Source of the DNA: an uncultured Pelagibacteraceae bacterium
GTDB lineage: Bacteria; Pseudomonadota; Alphaproteobacteria; Pelagibacterales; Pelagibacteraceae
Direction of reading: 5' to 3'
Length of the DNA stretch: 37,693 nt
Assembly: GCA_902576045.1 (NCBI GenBank)
Contig: CACGTU010000010.1
Span: 1 to 37,693 of the forward strand
The position numbers and the translations under genes are program-made. The notes below the pieces were generated by a model. The model worked only from the letters and a program-made list of their open reading frames with translations, did not search any database and was not told the origin of the DNA. Below, piece after piece: positions 16,653-24,548 of the stretch; position 1 is the stretch's first letter; each line of letters starts with the position of its first letter.

Positions 16653-17450
16653 TTAAATATTTATTTTTAGATCAATAAATTTTAACCAATTTTCTAACTC
16701 TCTCATTCGAGCATCAAGTTTAGAAACTTTAATTTCATCCTCAATTATTTTAACATGATTATCAATCTCATTTTGGTCTTTAAAAGCTTTATTATTAAGA
16801 AGTCTCTCTGTTCTAAAGTGTATCAAGCTAACCATTTTTTCATATGAAATTTCAGGATGATATTGAATTCCCCAAATATTACTTATACCCGCTTTAAAAG
16901 ATACACCCATCACTTTATTAATTGAATTTGAAGCTAGTAATATTGAATTTGCAGGTAACGTTACAACCTCGTCAAAGTTGAATGCCGGAGTATTAAATAT
17001 TTTGTTTTTATTTTTATAGATATTATGTTTCAAGCCCTCTTCATTAATTTCAATATCATGTGCAATACCTCTGTGAGCTCCCCTTTCACATCTTTTCACT
17101 TCGCCGCCAGCAACAGTAACAGCAACCTGCATACCCCAACAAATAGCTAAAATGTTTTTAATATTATTTTGACATTCTCTCATAAAATCAAGTTGTCTCC
17201 TTATTTCAGGAGTATCATTATAAATATTTAGACTACTGCCTCCCCATATCATTCCATCGTATTTATTTAAATTTTTTACAACATCAGATACATTTGAATC
17301 TGAAGAAGGATTCACGACATCTATTTCTAAATCTTTTGTAAAGTAGTTAATACTGTCCTTTAAGCTTTCTGTGTGTGTTTTAATACCACCATCAGTAAAA
17401 CTCTGATTTTCCTCTCTTAGATTACCCTCTACTATTAATATTTTTTTCAC
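16653..17450 (-). CDS. Class I glutamine amidotransferase-like protein, 265 aa
   Basis: A stand-alone GATase domain with a complete catalytic triad: Cys104 in ICWGMQ and His198/Glu200 in QYHPE. It resembles the GMP synthase-type or gamma-glutamyl hydrolase-like domain rather than a full biosynthetic enzyme, because no synthase domain is attached. A C-terminal helical extension of about 55 residues is charged (EDEIKVSKLDARMRELENW). It is the last gene of the glycerol operon, 13 bp after gpsA. Such proteins hydrolyse glutamine or gamma-glutamyl amides. Given the nearby methylamine locus, hydrolysis of a gamma-glutamyl amine is imaginable but unsupported. Substrate unknown. Confidence 0.82.
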   Translation of the reverse strand: MKKILIVEGNLREENQSFTDGGIKTHTESLKDSINYFTKDLEIDVVNPSSDSNVSDVVKNLNKYDGMIWGGSSLNIYNDTPEIRRQLDFMRECQNNIKNILAICWGMQVAVTVAGGEVKRCERGAHRGIAHDIEINEEGLKHNIYKNKNKIFNTPAFNFDEVVTLPANSILLASNSINKVMGVSFKAGISNIWGIQYHPEISYEKMVSLIHFRTERLLNNKAFKDQNEIDNHVKIIEDEIKVSKLDARMRELENWLKFIDLKINI

Positions 17451-17463
17451 TTTAAAAACTTAA

Positions 17464-18492
17464 TTACCAATCAATTATTAATTTTTTGTTATTACAAATT
17501 GCTTCAAGCATACAAAAAAGCAATGGAAAATCTTTTTTATCAAATTCTTTGAGTATTTTTGGACCAATTTCAAAAGCTAGATCTGCTCCTTCAACTGTTG
17601 TTTCTTTCATGTGATTTTCTTTAGCATCTTTATAAAGCAATCCTTTGCCAAGATAATGACCCATCATGCTATTTCTCCCACCTGCAGCACTTACGTGTAA
17701 ATCGCCTAGTCCAGCTAGTCCAAAAACTGTTTCCTCTTTACCTTTTAGTTTTTTTGTCAACTTTTTCATTTCCGATAATGATTTGTAAACTAATGAAGCA
17801 GCTGTGTTTAAGTAATATTTTTTTTTAATTTTATCATCTAAATTTTCACCACTTAAACCTTCTGATGCCCCAATCAACATTGAATAAATATTTTTTGTAG
17901 CTGCGCACACTTCTACTCCAATAAGATCATCAGTAAATTCAGTTGAATAATAACTTGTTGAAATTATTTTTCCTATTTCTTTTACTATTTCAATATTGTT
18001 ATTAGCTAAAACCACACTGCTTTTAATTCTATTAGCTAAACCATTTGCAAGGCATGGTCCACCTACAGCTGATATCTTTGGATTAGAAGCACCTTTTAAC
18101 TTTAAAATTTTTTCTAATTTGTCTGCTAATGTTTCAAATTTATTTTCAATTACAGCTAAACCTTTTGTAAGTAGTAATATATTTGTGTTTTCATTATAAA
18201 ATTTTGAAACTTCGTCACCTATCCACTCTATGCCCTTCGAACTTACCCCGACAACAATTAGATCTATATTGTCTTTCATTTTATCATCAAACTCAGAAAA
18301 TTTTATAACTTTAACATTCTTTGGTAGTTTGCAATTTAATACTGGGTGTTGATTTTTATTATTATTTATCTGATCTATTATTTTATCCTCTAAAAAGGAG
18401 CCAACTAAAAAAACTTCATTAGAATTGTCAGCACAAGGAATTGAAAAAGCGGATCCCATTGCACCAGCACCAATAATAACGATTTTCTTCAT
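17464..18492 (-). CDS. gpsA: Glycerol-3-phosphate dehydrogenase [NAD(P)+], GpsA type
   Basis: The protein begins MKKIVIIGAGAMGSAF at ATG 18492; an upstream in-frame ATG at 18528 would add 12 residues and overlap the preceding gene, so 18492 is chosen. The Rossmann motif GAGAMG, the catalytic-lysine segment VCAATKNIYSMLIGASEGL and GLAGLGDLHVSAAGGRNSMMG (the counterpart of the GLGDL-T-SRN motif) are visible. The last differs from housekeeping GpsA, which hints at a paralogue. It interconverts DHAP and glycerol-3-phosphate in the cytosol. Placement after a glycerol transporter and kinase, with no membrane GlpD seen, suggests it may oxidise kinase-made G3P, though lipid precursor supply is equally possible. 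Confidence 0.85.
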   Translation of the reverse strand: MKKIVIIGAGAMGSAFSIPCADNSNEVFLVGSFLEDKIIDQINNNKNQHPVLNCKLPKNVKVIKFSEFDDKMKDNIDLIVVGVSSKGIEWIGDEVSKFYNENTNILLLTKGLAVIENKFETLADKLEKILKLKGASNPKISAVGGPCLANGLANRIKSSVVLANNNIEIVKEIGKIISTSYYSTEFTDDLIGVEVCAATKNIYSMLIGASEGLSGENLDDKIKKKYYLNTAASLVYKSLSEMKKLTKKLKGKEETVFGLAGLGDLHVSAAGGRNSMMGHYLGKGLLYKDAKENHMKETTVEGADLAFEIGPKILKEFDKKDFPLLFCMLEAICNNKKLIIDW

Positions 18493-18499
18493 AAAATTA

Positions 18500-18859
18500 T
18501 TATACGTACCTGAATACAAAAATAGCAAATATGAATGATAGTATGGTTGCTACCCATAACATTGGTCCTATTAATCCAAGCCAGCCAAGATGGATATACG
18601 CGGCACTAAGAAGAGATAAAAATAATCGATCTCCTCTAGTGGTATCGAGACCTAAAATTCCTTTTCTTGGACTGCCGCCAGGTTTTTTTTTCTCCCAAAC
18701 AGTCATGGCTATCAAACAACAAGCTATAAAAATAAAGAAAGCTGCTGTCTGCCACGTCCATGCCATCCATGTTATAAATTCAAAATCAAAAAAACCTTTT
18801 TCTTGGGTTTTTGCAACAGAGTCCCAAGAATTAGCAGCATATAACTTAGTAAAAATCAT
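18500..18859 (-). CDS. DUF2160-like small membrane protein of glycerol ABC transporter locus
   Basis: A 119-aa protein with three hydrophobic segments (about residues 31-52, 74-92 and 94-117) joined by a basic loop, KKKPGGSPRKGILGLDTTRG. Length, topology and position match the DUF2160 family, typically found beside GlpSTPQV-type glycerol ABC transporters. Its ATG overlaps the glpQ stop by 4 bp, so its synthesis is tied to that of the permease. It may assist the permease pair in the membrane; no function is established to my knowledge. Confidence 0.8.
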   Translation of the reverse strand: MIFTKLYAANSWDSVAKTQEKGFFDFEFITWMAWTWQTAAFFIFIACCLIAMTVWEKKKPGGSPRKGILGLDTTRGDRLFLSLLSAAYIHLGWLGLIGPMLWVATILSFIFAIFVFRYV

Positions 18860-19656
18860 ACTCTTCCTAATGCAAATCCTTTAGCAATATAATTTCTAAC
18901 AAAGTAAATTACTATTGCTCCAGGAACTATTGTTAGACTTCCAGCGGCTGCTAGTAAACCTAGCTCATATCCTGAGGTACTAGCTGTTCGTGTCATCGTA
19001 GCAGCAATAGGTTTTGCGGCTACTGCTGTCAATGTTTTTGCAAGTAAAAGTTCAACCCATGAAAACATAAAACAGAAAAACATTGTAATTCCAATACCTG
19101 CAGTGATTGTTGGTATAAAAATTTTAAAGAAAAATTTCCAAAAAGAATAACCATCAACATACGCAGTTTCATCTAACTCCTTTGGAACAGCTGACATAAA
19201 TCCCTCTAATATCCAAACTGCAAGAGGAATGTTAAATAAGCAGTGAGATAAGGCTACGGCTACATGTGTATCAAACAAATTAACTGAAGAATAAAATTGA
19301 AAGAATGGTAATGCAAAAACCGCTGGTGGCGCCATTCTATTTGTAAGTAGCCAGAAAAACAAATGTTTATCACCTAAAAATTTATATCTCGAAAATGCAT
19401 AAGCAGCGGGAAGTGCTGCGGCGACTGATATAACTGTATTTAAGACTACATAATAAATTGAATTTAAATATCCAGTGTACCAAGTGCTATCCGTAAATAT
19501 TTTTTTATAATTCTCTAATGTAAATTCATTTGGCCAAAGAGTGTATGTATTAATAATTTCTGTTGTTGTTTTAAAAGACATATTTAACAACCAATAAATT
19601 GGTAGCATTAAAAAAATTATGTATAAAGTTGGAACTATCCATTTATATTTTTTCAC
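18856..19656 (-). CDS. glpQ: Glycerol ABC transporter permease GlpQ-like
   Basis: A 266-aa inner-membrane permease with six hydrophobic segments, starting MKKYKWIVPTLYIIFLMLPI. The cytoplasmic coupling (EAA) loop is seen as LDETAYVDGYSFWKFFFKIF followed by IPTITAGIG. It is the second permease of a CUT1-like importer with GlpP, overlapping that gene by 4 bp. The glycerol assignment comes from the whole cluster (kinase, GlpV-like binding protein, paired ATPases, DUF2160), not from this subunit alone. Confidence 0.88.
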   Translation of the reverse strand: MKKYKWIVPTLYIIFLMLPIYWLLNMSFKTTTEIINTYTLWPNEFTLENYKKIFTDSTWYTGYLNSIYYVVLNTVISVAAALPAAYAFSRYKFLGDKHLFFWLLTNRMAPPAVFALPFFQFYSSVNLFDTHVAVALSHCLFNIPLAVWILEGFMSAVPKELDETAYVDGYSFWKFFFKIFIPTITAGIGITMFFCFMFSWVELLLAKTLTAVAAKPIAATMTRTASTSGYELGLLAAAGSLTIVPGAIVIYFVRNYIAKGFALGRV

Positions 19657-20519
19657 GATTGACCCTCATTTTTCATCATTAAATTATAAAAAACCCAACA
19701 AACTGTAAGAACTATAAAAAAATAAATTAAGGACATAGCTGCTGCTGGACCTAAATCAAATTGACCAAGTGCCATTTTAACTAAGTCAATTGATAAAAAA
19801 GCTGTTGCATTTCCTGGACCACCCCCAGTTAACACAAATGGTTCTGTGTAAATCATAAAACTATCCATAAAACGTAGAAGTATTGCAATTGTTAAAACTT
19901 TCTTCATTTTAGGTAATTCAATATGTCTAAACACTGACCATCTACTAGCACCGTCAATTTCTGCTGCTTGGTAATATGCAGGTTGAATTGATCTTAGGCC
20001 CGCATAAGACAATAGAACTACAAGTGAAGTCCAATGCCAAACATCCATCAAAACAGTTGTAAACCATGCATCACCACTTTGTTGCGTGAAATTGTAATCA
20101 AAGCCTAATGCATTTAGTGAGTGTCCTAAAAAGCCAATGTCAGGTAATGCAAAAATATTCCACATTGCACCTACTACATTCCAAGGTATTAAAAGTGGCA
20201 TAGACATTAGTACTAAACAAACTGATACCCCAATTCCTTCCTTTGGCATTGTTAATGCAATGAAAATTCCAAGTGGAATTTGTATAAATAATATTATGAG
20301 CGTAAATAAAATTTGTCTTCCTAAGGCAGCATGAAACCTATCTGAAAGAAGTATTTGTTTAAACCATCTAGTTCCCTCCCACATAAAGACATTATTGCCA
20401 AAAGTCTCTTGAAAAGCATAATTAACAACTGTCATTAATGGAATGATGGCGTTAAAAGCAACTAATACAAAAACCGGTATTACGAAGAGCCAAGCTTTTT
20501 GATTTACTGTTTTATTCAT
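19653..20519 (-). CDS. glpP: Glycerol ABC transporter permease GlpP-like
   Basis: A 288-aa inner-membrane permease with about six spans. Its coupling loop reads YQAAEIDGASRWSVFRHIEL followed by PKMKKVL, a good EAA consensus for contact with the ATPase Q-loop region. It shares one base with the glpT stop at 20519 and overlaps glpQ by 4 bp. It should form the translocation channel with GlpQ. Confidence 0.89.
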   Translation of the reverse strand: MNKTVNQKAWLFVIPVFVLVAFNAIIPLMTVVNYAFQETFGNNVFMWEGTRWFKQILLSDRFHAALGRQILFTLIILFIQIPLGIFIALTMPKEGIGVSVCLVLMSMPLLIPWNVVGAMWNIFALPDIGFLGHSLNALGFDYNFTQQSGDAWFTTVLMDVWHWTSLVVLLSYAGLRSIQPAYYQAAEIDGASRWSVFRHIELPKMKKVLTIAILLRFMDSFMIYTEPFVLTGGGPGNATAFLSIDLVKMALGQFDLGPAAAMSLIYFFIVLTVCWVFYNLMMKNEGQS

Positions 20520-21583
20520 TATTCAATTATCCAATTATCTCCATACACATACGTATAATCTTTTTTAAAGTTTAAAAATGCAGATCCAGTTGGAATATTA
20601 TCTGAACTTTTTGCTATTACTTTTATTTTTCCACTTTCACTTTCAGTATCAATTATCTTATGTCTTCCTGTGTTACTTACCTTAAGTATCTTTACAGGCA
20701 AACCTCTTTCATTAAATTCAATAAATTCTGGTCTAATTCCGACTTCAGTTTTAGAAAAACTTTTATCTTTAATATCTATTTTGGTTTCAATTTTATTACC
20801 ATTTATAGAAATTGCACCATTATCTATTTTACATGGCAGAATATTCATGCCTGGAGATCCTATAAAATGACCAACAAAAGTATGTCGAGGTTTCTCAAAT
20901 AATTCCACAGGTGTTCCAATCTGAACAATTTCAGCCTCATGCATTACTACAACTTGATCGGCAAATGTAAGTGCCTCTGTCTGATCATGTGTGACATAAA
21001 TCATTGTTCTATTAATCTTTTGATGTAGTTCTTTTAATTTTGATCTTAAGATCCATTTTAAATGTGGATCAATCACTGTTAGGGGTTCATCAAACATAAT
21101 TACATTCACATCTGATCTAACAAGACCTCTTCCAAGAGAAATTTTTTGTTTGCCATCAGCTGTTAAACCAGATGCTCTGTTATGGAGTGTTGAAGTAAGT
21201 TCAAGCATCTCTGCAATTTCTTCTACTTTCTGTTTTATTTCCTGTTCGGATATACCTCTATTTTTCAATGGGAATGCGAGATTATCAAAAACAGTCATCG
21301 TGTCGTAGATAACTGGAAATTGGAAAATTTGAGCAATATTTCTTTCAACAGGATTTTTATTTGTAACATCCTCACCATTAAATAATATTTGACCTTCTGT
21401 TGGATTAATTAATCCTGAAATTATGTTTAACAAAGTTGTTTTTCCACAACCAGATGGACCTAAAAGTGCATAGGCTCCACCGTCGTTCCAATCAATATTT
21501 ACATCACGAAGTGCCCAGTCCTCTTTATTAACTTGAGAACTTAAATAACTATGGCTTAAATTTTTGAGTGAAATCTTAGACAT
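20519..21583 (-). CDS. glpT: Glycerol ABC transporter ATPase GlpT-like (degenerate signature motif)
   Basis: A 354-aa MalK-like ATPase. Walker A GPSGCGKTT is at 42-50, Q-loop FQFP at 87-90, Walker B VIMFDEP at 161-167 with the catalytic Glu166, and the switch His199 in YVTHDQTEAL. The ABC signature is abnormal: where LSGGQ is expected the protein has LTADG (140-144), although the following helix (ISLGRGLVR) aligns well. A C-terminal OB-like regulatory domain follows (about 245-354). It should pair with GlpS, which has a normal signature but lacks the switch histidine. It overlaps glpS by 8 bp. Confidence 0.9.
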   Translation of the reverse strand: MSKISLKNLSHSYLSSQVNKEDWALRDVNIDWNDGGAYALLGPSGCGKTTLLNIISGLINPTEGQILFNGEDVTNKNPVERNIAQIFQFPVIYDTMTVFDNLAFPLKNRGISEQEIKQKVEEIAEMLELTSTLHNRASGLTADGKQKISLGRGLVRSDVNVIMFDEPLTVIDPHLKWILRSKLKELHQKINRTMIYVTHDQTEALTFADQVVVMHEAEIVQIGTPVELFEKPRHTFVGHFIGSPGMNILPCKIDNGAISINGNKIETKIDIKDKSFSKTEVGIRPEFIEFNERGLPVKILKVSNTGRHKIIDTESESGKIKVIAKSSDNIPTGSAFLNFKKDYTYVYGDNWIIE

Positions 21584-22640
21584 TGTTTACCAATTTATTA
21601 GATTCATCAAAATATAAAAACTCGTCTGAATTCATAAATAATTTAGTTTGCTCACCAACATTTTTTTGATGGATTCCATTTGATAAGGATACCCAATTTA
21701 AATCTCCATTAGTGAAGTGAATTAAACTTTCAGAACCACTCAGCTCTGAGATTAAGACTTTTCCAGAAATTTCTAAGGAGTTTGAGCCTTCTTTGTATGT
21801 GGTGATATTGTGTGGTCTTATCCCGACTTTATATTCACCATCTTTAAGTTTTGAATTTATCTTCCAACTCACATCATCAGAAATTAGTGAACAAACATCA
21901 CCTTGCTTTTTAATTTTAGCAATATTCATCGGTGGATCACTAAATACCTGAGCTGATTGTAAGCTATTTGGTTGATTATAAACTTCTAAAGTTTTTCCAT
22001 GTTGAACAATTTTTCCCTCAAGTAAAGTTGCAGTGTAACCTCCAATTAGTAATGCATCTGAAGGTTCTGTGGTTGCATATACAACTATACAATCCCTATC
22101 TTCAAATAATTTTGGCAACTCTTCTCTTAACTCTTCTCTTAATTTAAAATCTAAATTTGCCAGAGGTTCATCTAATAGAATTAAATCAGAATCTTTTACC
22201 AAAGCTCTGGCAAGTGCTGTCCTTTGCTGTTGACCTCCTGAAAGTTCATTTGGTCTTTTATTTAACATTGGAGAAAGTTTTAGTAATTCAGCAACTTTCC
22301 CAACTCTGTTTTTAATTTCATTGCTGTCAACTCCCGTAATTTTTAATGGAGATGCAATATTATCATAAACGTTAAAGTTCGGATAATTGATGAACTGTTG
22401 GTAAACCATCGAGACATTTCTTTTTTGAACTTTTACACCAGTTACATTTTTTTCGTTGAACCAAATTTCTCCATTTGTTGGCTTATCTAATCCAGCCATA
22501 ATTTGCATGAGCGTAGTTTTGCCTGCTAAGGTTGATCCAAGAAGTACGTTGATAGTATTTTTTTCTAATTTTAAATTAGTTTCATAAATATGAGTTTCTT
22601 GTCCAATTTTTTTTTCAACATTTCTTAATTCTAAACTCAT
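21576..22640 (-). CDS. glpS: Glycerol ABC transporter ATPase GlpS-like (switch His missing)
   Basis: A 354-aa MalK-like ATPase. Walker A is GSTLAGKTT (35-43), the Q-loop lies in YQQF (80-83), and the perfect signature LSGGQ (133-137) and Walker B LILLDEP (153-159, Glu158) are present. At the H-loop the sequence is VVYATTEPSDAL, so the switch histidine is Thr191. The C-terminal regulatory domain is present. The gene follows glpV after an 82-bp gap containing a strong hairpin and overlaps glpT. Its defect complements that of GlpT, implying an obligate heterodimer with one consensus ATP site. Confidence 0.9.
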   Translation of the reverse strand: MSLELRNVEKKIGQETHIYETNLKLEKNTINVLLGSTLAGKTTLMQIMAGLDKPTNGEIWFNEKNVTGVKVQKRNVSMVYQQFINYPNFNVYDNIASPLKITGVDSNEIKNRVGKVAELLKLSPMLNKRPNELSGGQQQRTALARALVKDSDLILLDEPLANLDFKLREELREELPKLFEDRDCIVVYATTEPSDALLIGGYTATLLEGKIVQHGKTLEVYNQPNSLQSAQVFSDPPMNIAKIKKQGDVCSLISDDVSWKINSKLKDGEYKVGIRPHNITTYKEGSNSLEISGKVLISELSGSESLIHFTNGDLNWVSLSNGIHQKNVGEQTKLFMNSDEFLYFDESNKLVNNV

Positions 22641-22662
22641 AATTTTATTTTGAATTTTAACG

Positions 22663-22694
22663 AAAGAAGGACGTCATATAAGACGTCCTTCTTT
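22663..22694 (-). terminator. 13-bp perfect hairpin between glpV and glpS
   Basis: AAAGAAGGACGTC (22663-22675) and GACGTCCTTCTTT (22682-22694) are perfect reverse complements around a 6-nt loop. In the minus-strand transcript the hairpin follows the glpV stop by about 28 bases, and the bases after it (CGTTAAAATT) lack a proper U-tract. It therefore probably works as a leaky terminator or as a 3'-end stabiliser. Either would leave much more mRNA for the binding protein than for the membrane components, a common arrangement in ABC importer operons. Confidence 0.75.
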
Positions 22695-22722
22695 TTAATT
22701 TGAAAGTATTTTCAAAATAAAA

Positions 22723-24450
22723 CTAGTTCCAAGCTTTTTCGTAAGGAACAGTTTTACCTTGAGGTTTTTCATTACGTTTTGCTTTTGGTGATCCAGGTTG
22801 GTCTAACCAATATTTTGCTCCTTTTGGTTCAGACAATCTAGGTCCACATCCACCATACGTATTGTTAGCTTTATCTGCAGCTTCCATACGGGACATTACT
22901 AAGTTCATCTCTTCTGCAAGACGATCCATAGCTTCCTGAGGACTAAAAGCACCAGAGTTTACATCTCCAATTTGTTGCCACCATATTTGTGCAAGTTTCG
23001 GATAATCCGGAACATTGATACCTGTAGGTGACCACAATACTCTATTAGGTGATCTGTAGAATTCTACTAATCCACCTAATTTTGGAGCTCTCTCTGTGAA
23101 TGATTTATGATTAATATCACTATCTCTTATAATAGTTAAACCTACGTGGCTTTTCTTAAGAGATACAGTTTTTGAGACAACGAACTGAGCATATAACCAT
23201 GCAGCTTTTCTTCTATCAACTGGTGTAGACTTAAATAAAGTCCATGATCCAGCATCTTGATATCCAAGCTTCATACCTTCATCCCAGTAAGGACCTTTTG
23301 GTGAAGGACCCATTCTCCATAAAGGATTTCCATTGTCATCAACTGTTTTATTTCCAGAACTCTTAGGCGCTACCATTGATGCAGTAAACGCTGTGTACCA
23401 GAAGATCTGTTGAGCAACATTACCAGACGATAATGCAGGTAGTGATTGATAAAAGTCCATACTAGCAGCTCCTGGAGGCGCATATGATCTTAACCACTCA
23501 TCCCATTTTCTAATTGCGTAAACTGCTGCTGGTCCATTAGCTGCTCCACCTCTTGCAACATCAGCGCCAACTGGATTACAAGTTCCAGATTCCATTCTAA
23601 TACCCCATTCATCAACAGGTACACCATTAGGTTTTCCAACAGAACCTGCGCCAGCCATTGATAGCCACGCATCAGTCATTCTCCAACCTAAGTCAGGAGC
23701 TCTTTTACCATAATCCATGTGTCCGTATACTCTAACACCATCGATTTCTTTTACATCGTTAGTGAAATATTCTGCAATGTCTTCATAAGCAGACCAGTTA
23801 ACTGGTACACCTAAATCATAACCATATTTCTTTTTAAATCCTGCTTTAATATCAGCTCTATCAAACCAATCTTTTCTAAACCAATAAAGGTTTGCAAATT
23901 GTTGATCTGGAAGTTGATATAATTTTCCATCAGGACCAGTTGTAAATGATTTTCCAATGAAATCATCGATATCTAATGTAGGCAATGTAACCGCTTTACC
24001 TTCACCAGCCATCCAATCAGTCAGGTTAACTGCAAGTTGAAGTCTTGAGTGCGTACCAATTAAATCAGAGTCATTGATATATGCATCATACAAGTTTCTT
24101 CCTGTTTGCATTTGTGTTTGTACAGCTTGTACTACTTCACCTTCACCAAGTAACTGGTGGTTAACTTTGATCCCAGTGATTTCTTCAAAAGCTTTAGTTA
24201 ATGTTTTAGACTCATATTCGTGAGTTGGAATAGTTTCTGATAATACATTTATTTCCATACCTTTAAAAGGTTTGGCTGCATCATGAAACCATTTAAGTTC
24301 TTTCTCTCTTTGTTTAGATGAAAGAGTTGAAAGTTTAAACTCACCATTTGACCATTTCTTAACTGCAGCCATATGGCCATCAGCATAAGAGTTTGTGGTG
24401 AATGAGAATAAAGCAACAAAAGCTAAGATTGTTTTAAATGATCGTATCAT
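22723..24450 (-). CDS. glpV: Glycerol ABC transporter periplasmic binding protein GlpV-like
   Basis: A 575-aa extracellular solute-binding protein. The signal peptide spans about residues 1-23 (basic start MIRSFK, hydrophobic core, cleavage near SYA-DG). The mature part is large for the family-1 class, as is usual for GlpV-type proteins, and rich in Trp and Gly (GKLYQLPDQQFANLYWFRKD; DAWLSMAGAG). A strong Shine-Dalgarno sequence, GAGGGGAA, precedes the ATG. It heads the transporter operon, 98 bp after glpK. Glycerol is inferred from glpK and the GlpSTPQV-type set; another polyol remains possible. Confidence 0.87.
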   Translation of the reverse strand: MIRSFKTILAFVALFSFTTNSYADGHMAAVKKWSNGEFKLSTLSSKQREKELKWFHDAAKPFKGMEINVLSETIPTHEYESKTLTKAFEEITGIKVNHQLLGEGEVVQAVQTQMQTGRNLYDAYINDSDLIGTHSRLQLAVNLTDWMAGEGKAVTLPTLDIDDFIGKSFTTGPDGKLYQLPDQQFANLYWFRKDWFDRADIKAGFKKKYGYDLGVPVNWSAYEDIAEYFTNDVKEIDGVRVYGHMDYGKRAPDLGWRMTDAWLSMAGAGSVGKPNGVPVDEWGIRMESGTCNPVGADVARGGAANGPAAVYAIRKWDEWLRSYAPPGAASMDFYQSLPALSSGNVAQQIFWYTAFTASMVAPKSSGNKTVDDNGNPLWRMGPSPKGPYWDEGMKLGYQDAGSWTLFKSTPVDRRKAAWLYAQFVVSKTVSLKKSHVGLTIIRDSDINHKSFTERAPKLGGLVEFYRSPNRVLWSPTGINVPDYPKLAQIWWQQIGDVNSGAFSPQEAMDRLAEEMNLVMSRMEAADKANNTYGGCGPRLSEPKGAKYWLDQPGSPKAKRNEKPQGKTVPYEKAWN

Positions 24451-24456
24451 TTTATT

Positions 24457-24466
24457 TTCCCCTCTT
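24457..24466 (-). promoter_or_regulatory. Strong ribosome binding site of glpV
   Basis: On the minus strand the sequence AAGAGGGGAA lies 6 bases upstream of the glpV ATG at 24450. Purine-rich GGGG cores like this are rare in the window; similar ones precede tmoX and the GS-family gene at 37239, while purE, fhs, soxB and tdm have none. This marks the binding protein for heavy translation. Confidence 0.7.
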
Positions 24467-24525
24467 GTGTTTATTGAAGGTAAAATGTAACAAAAATTAC
24501 TAAGTGCTGTAAAGATTAAATATAT

Positions 24526-24538
24526 AATTGAATCAATT
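24526..24538. promoter_or_regulatory. 13-bp perfect palindrome upstream of glpV
   Basis: AATTGAATCAATT is a perfect palindrome about 76 bp upstream of the glpV start and 11 bp after the glpK stop. It also supplies a TTGATT that could act as a -35 element on the minus strand. Position and symmetry suggest an operator for the transporter operon. The high A/T content makes chance occurrence possible. Confidence 0.35.
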
Positions 24539-24548
24539 CTAAGTTGAA

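Noticed and set aside
17464-18528. Longer gpsA start at 18528
   Set aside because: It would overlap the DUF2160-like gene and add residues before the MKKIVIIGAGAMG Rossmann start; ATG 18492 fits the family N-terminus.
18531-18884. 117-codon plus-strand frame opposite the DUF2160-like gene
   Set aside because: The minus-strand gene has membrane segments and 4-bp coupling to glpQ; the opposite frame has no recognisable domain or start context.
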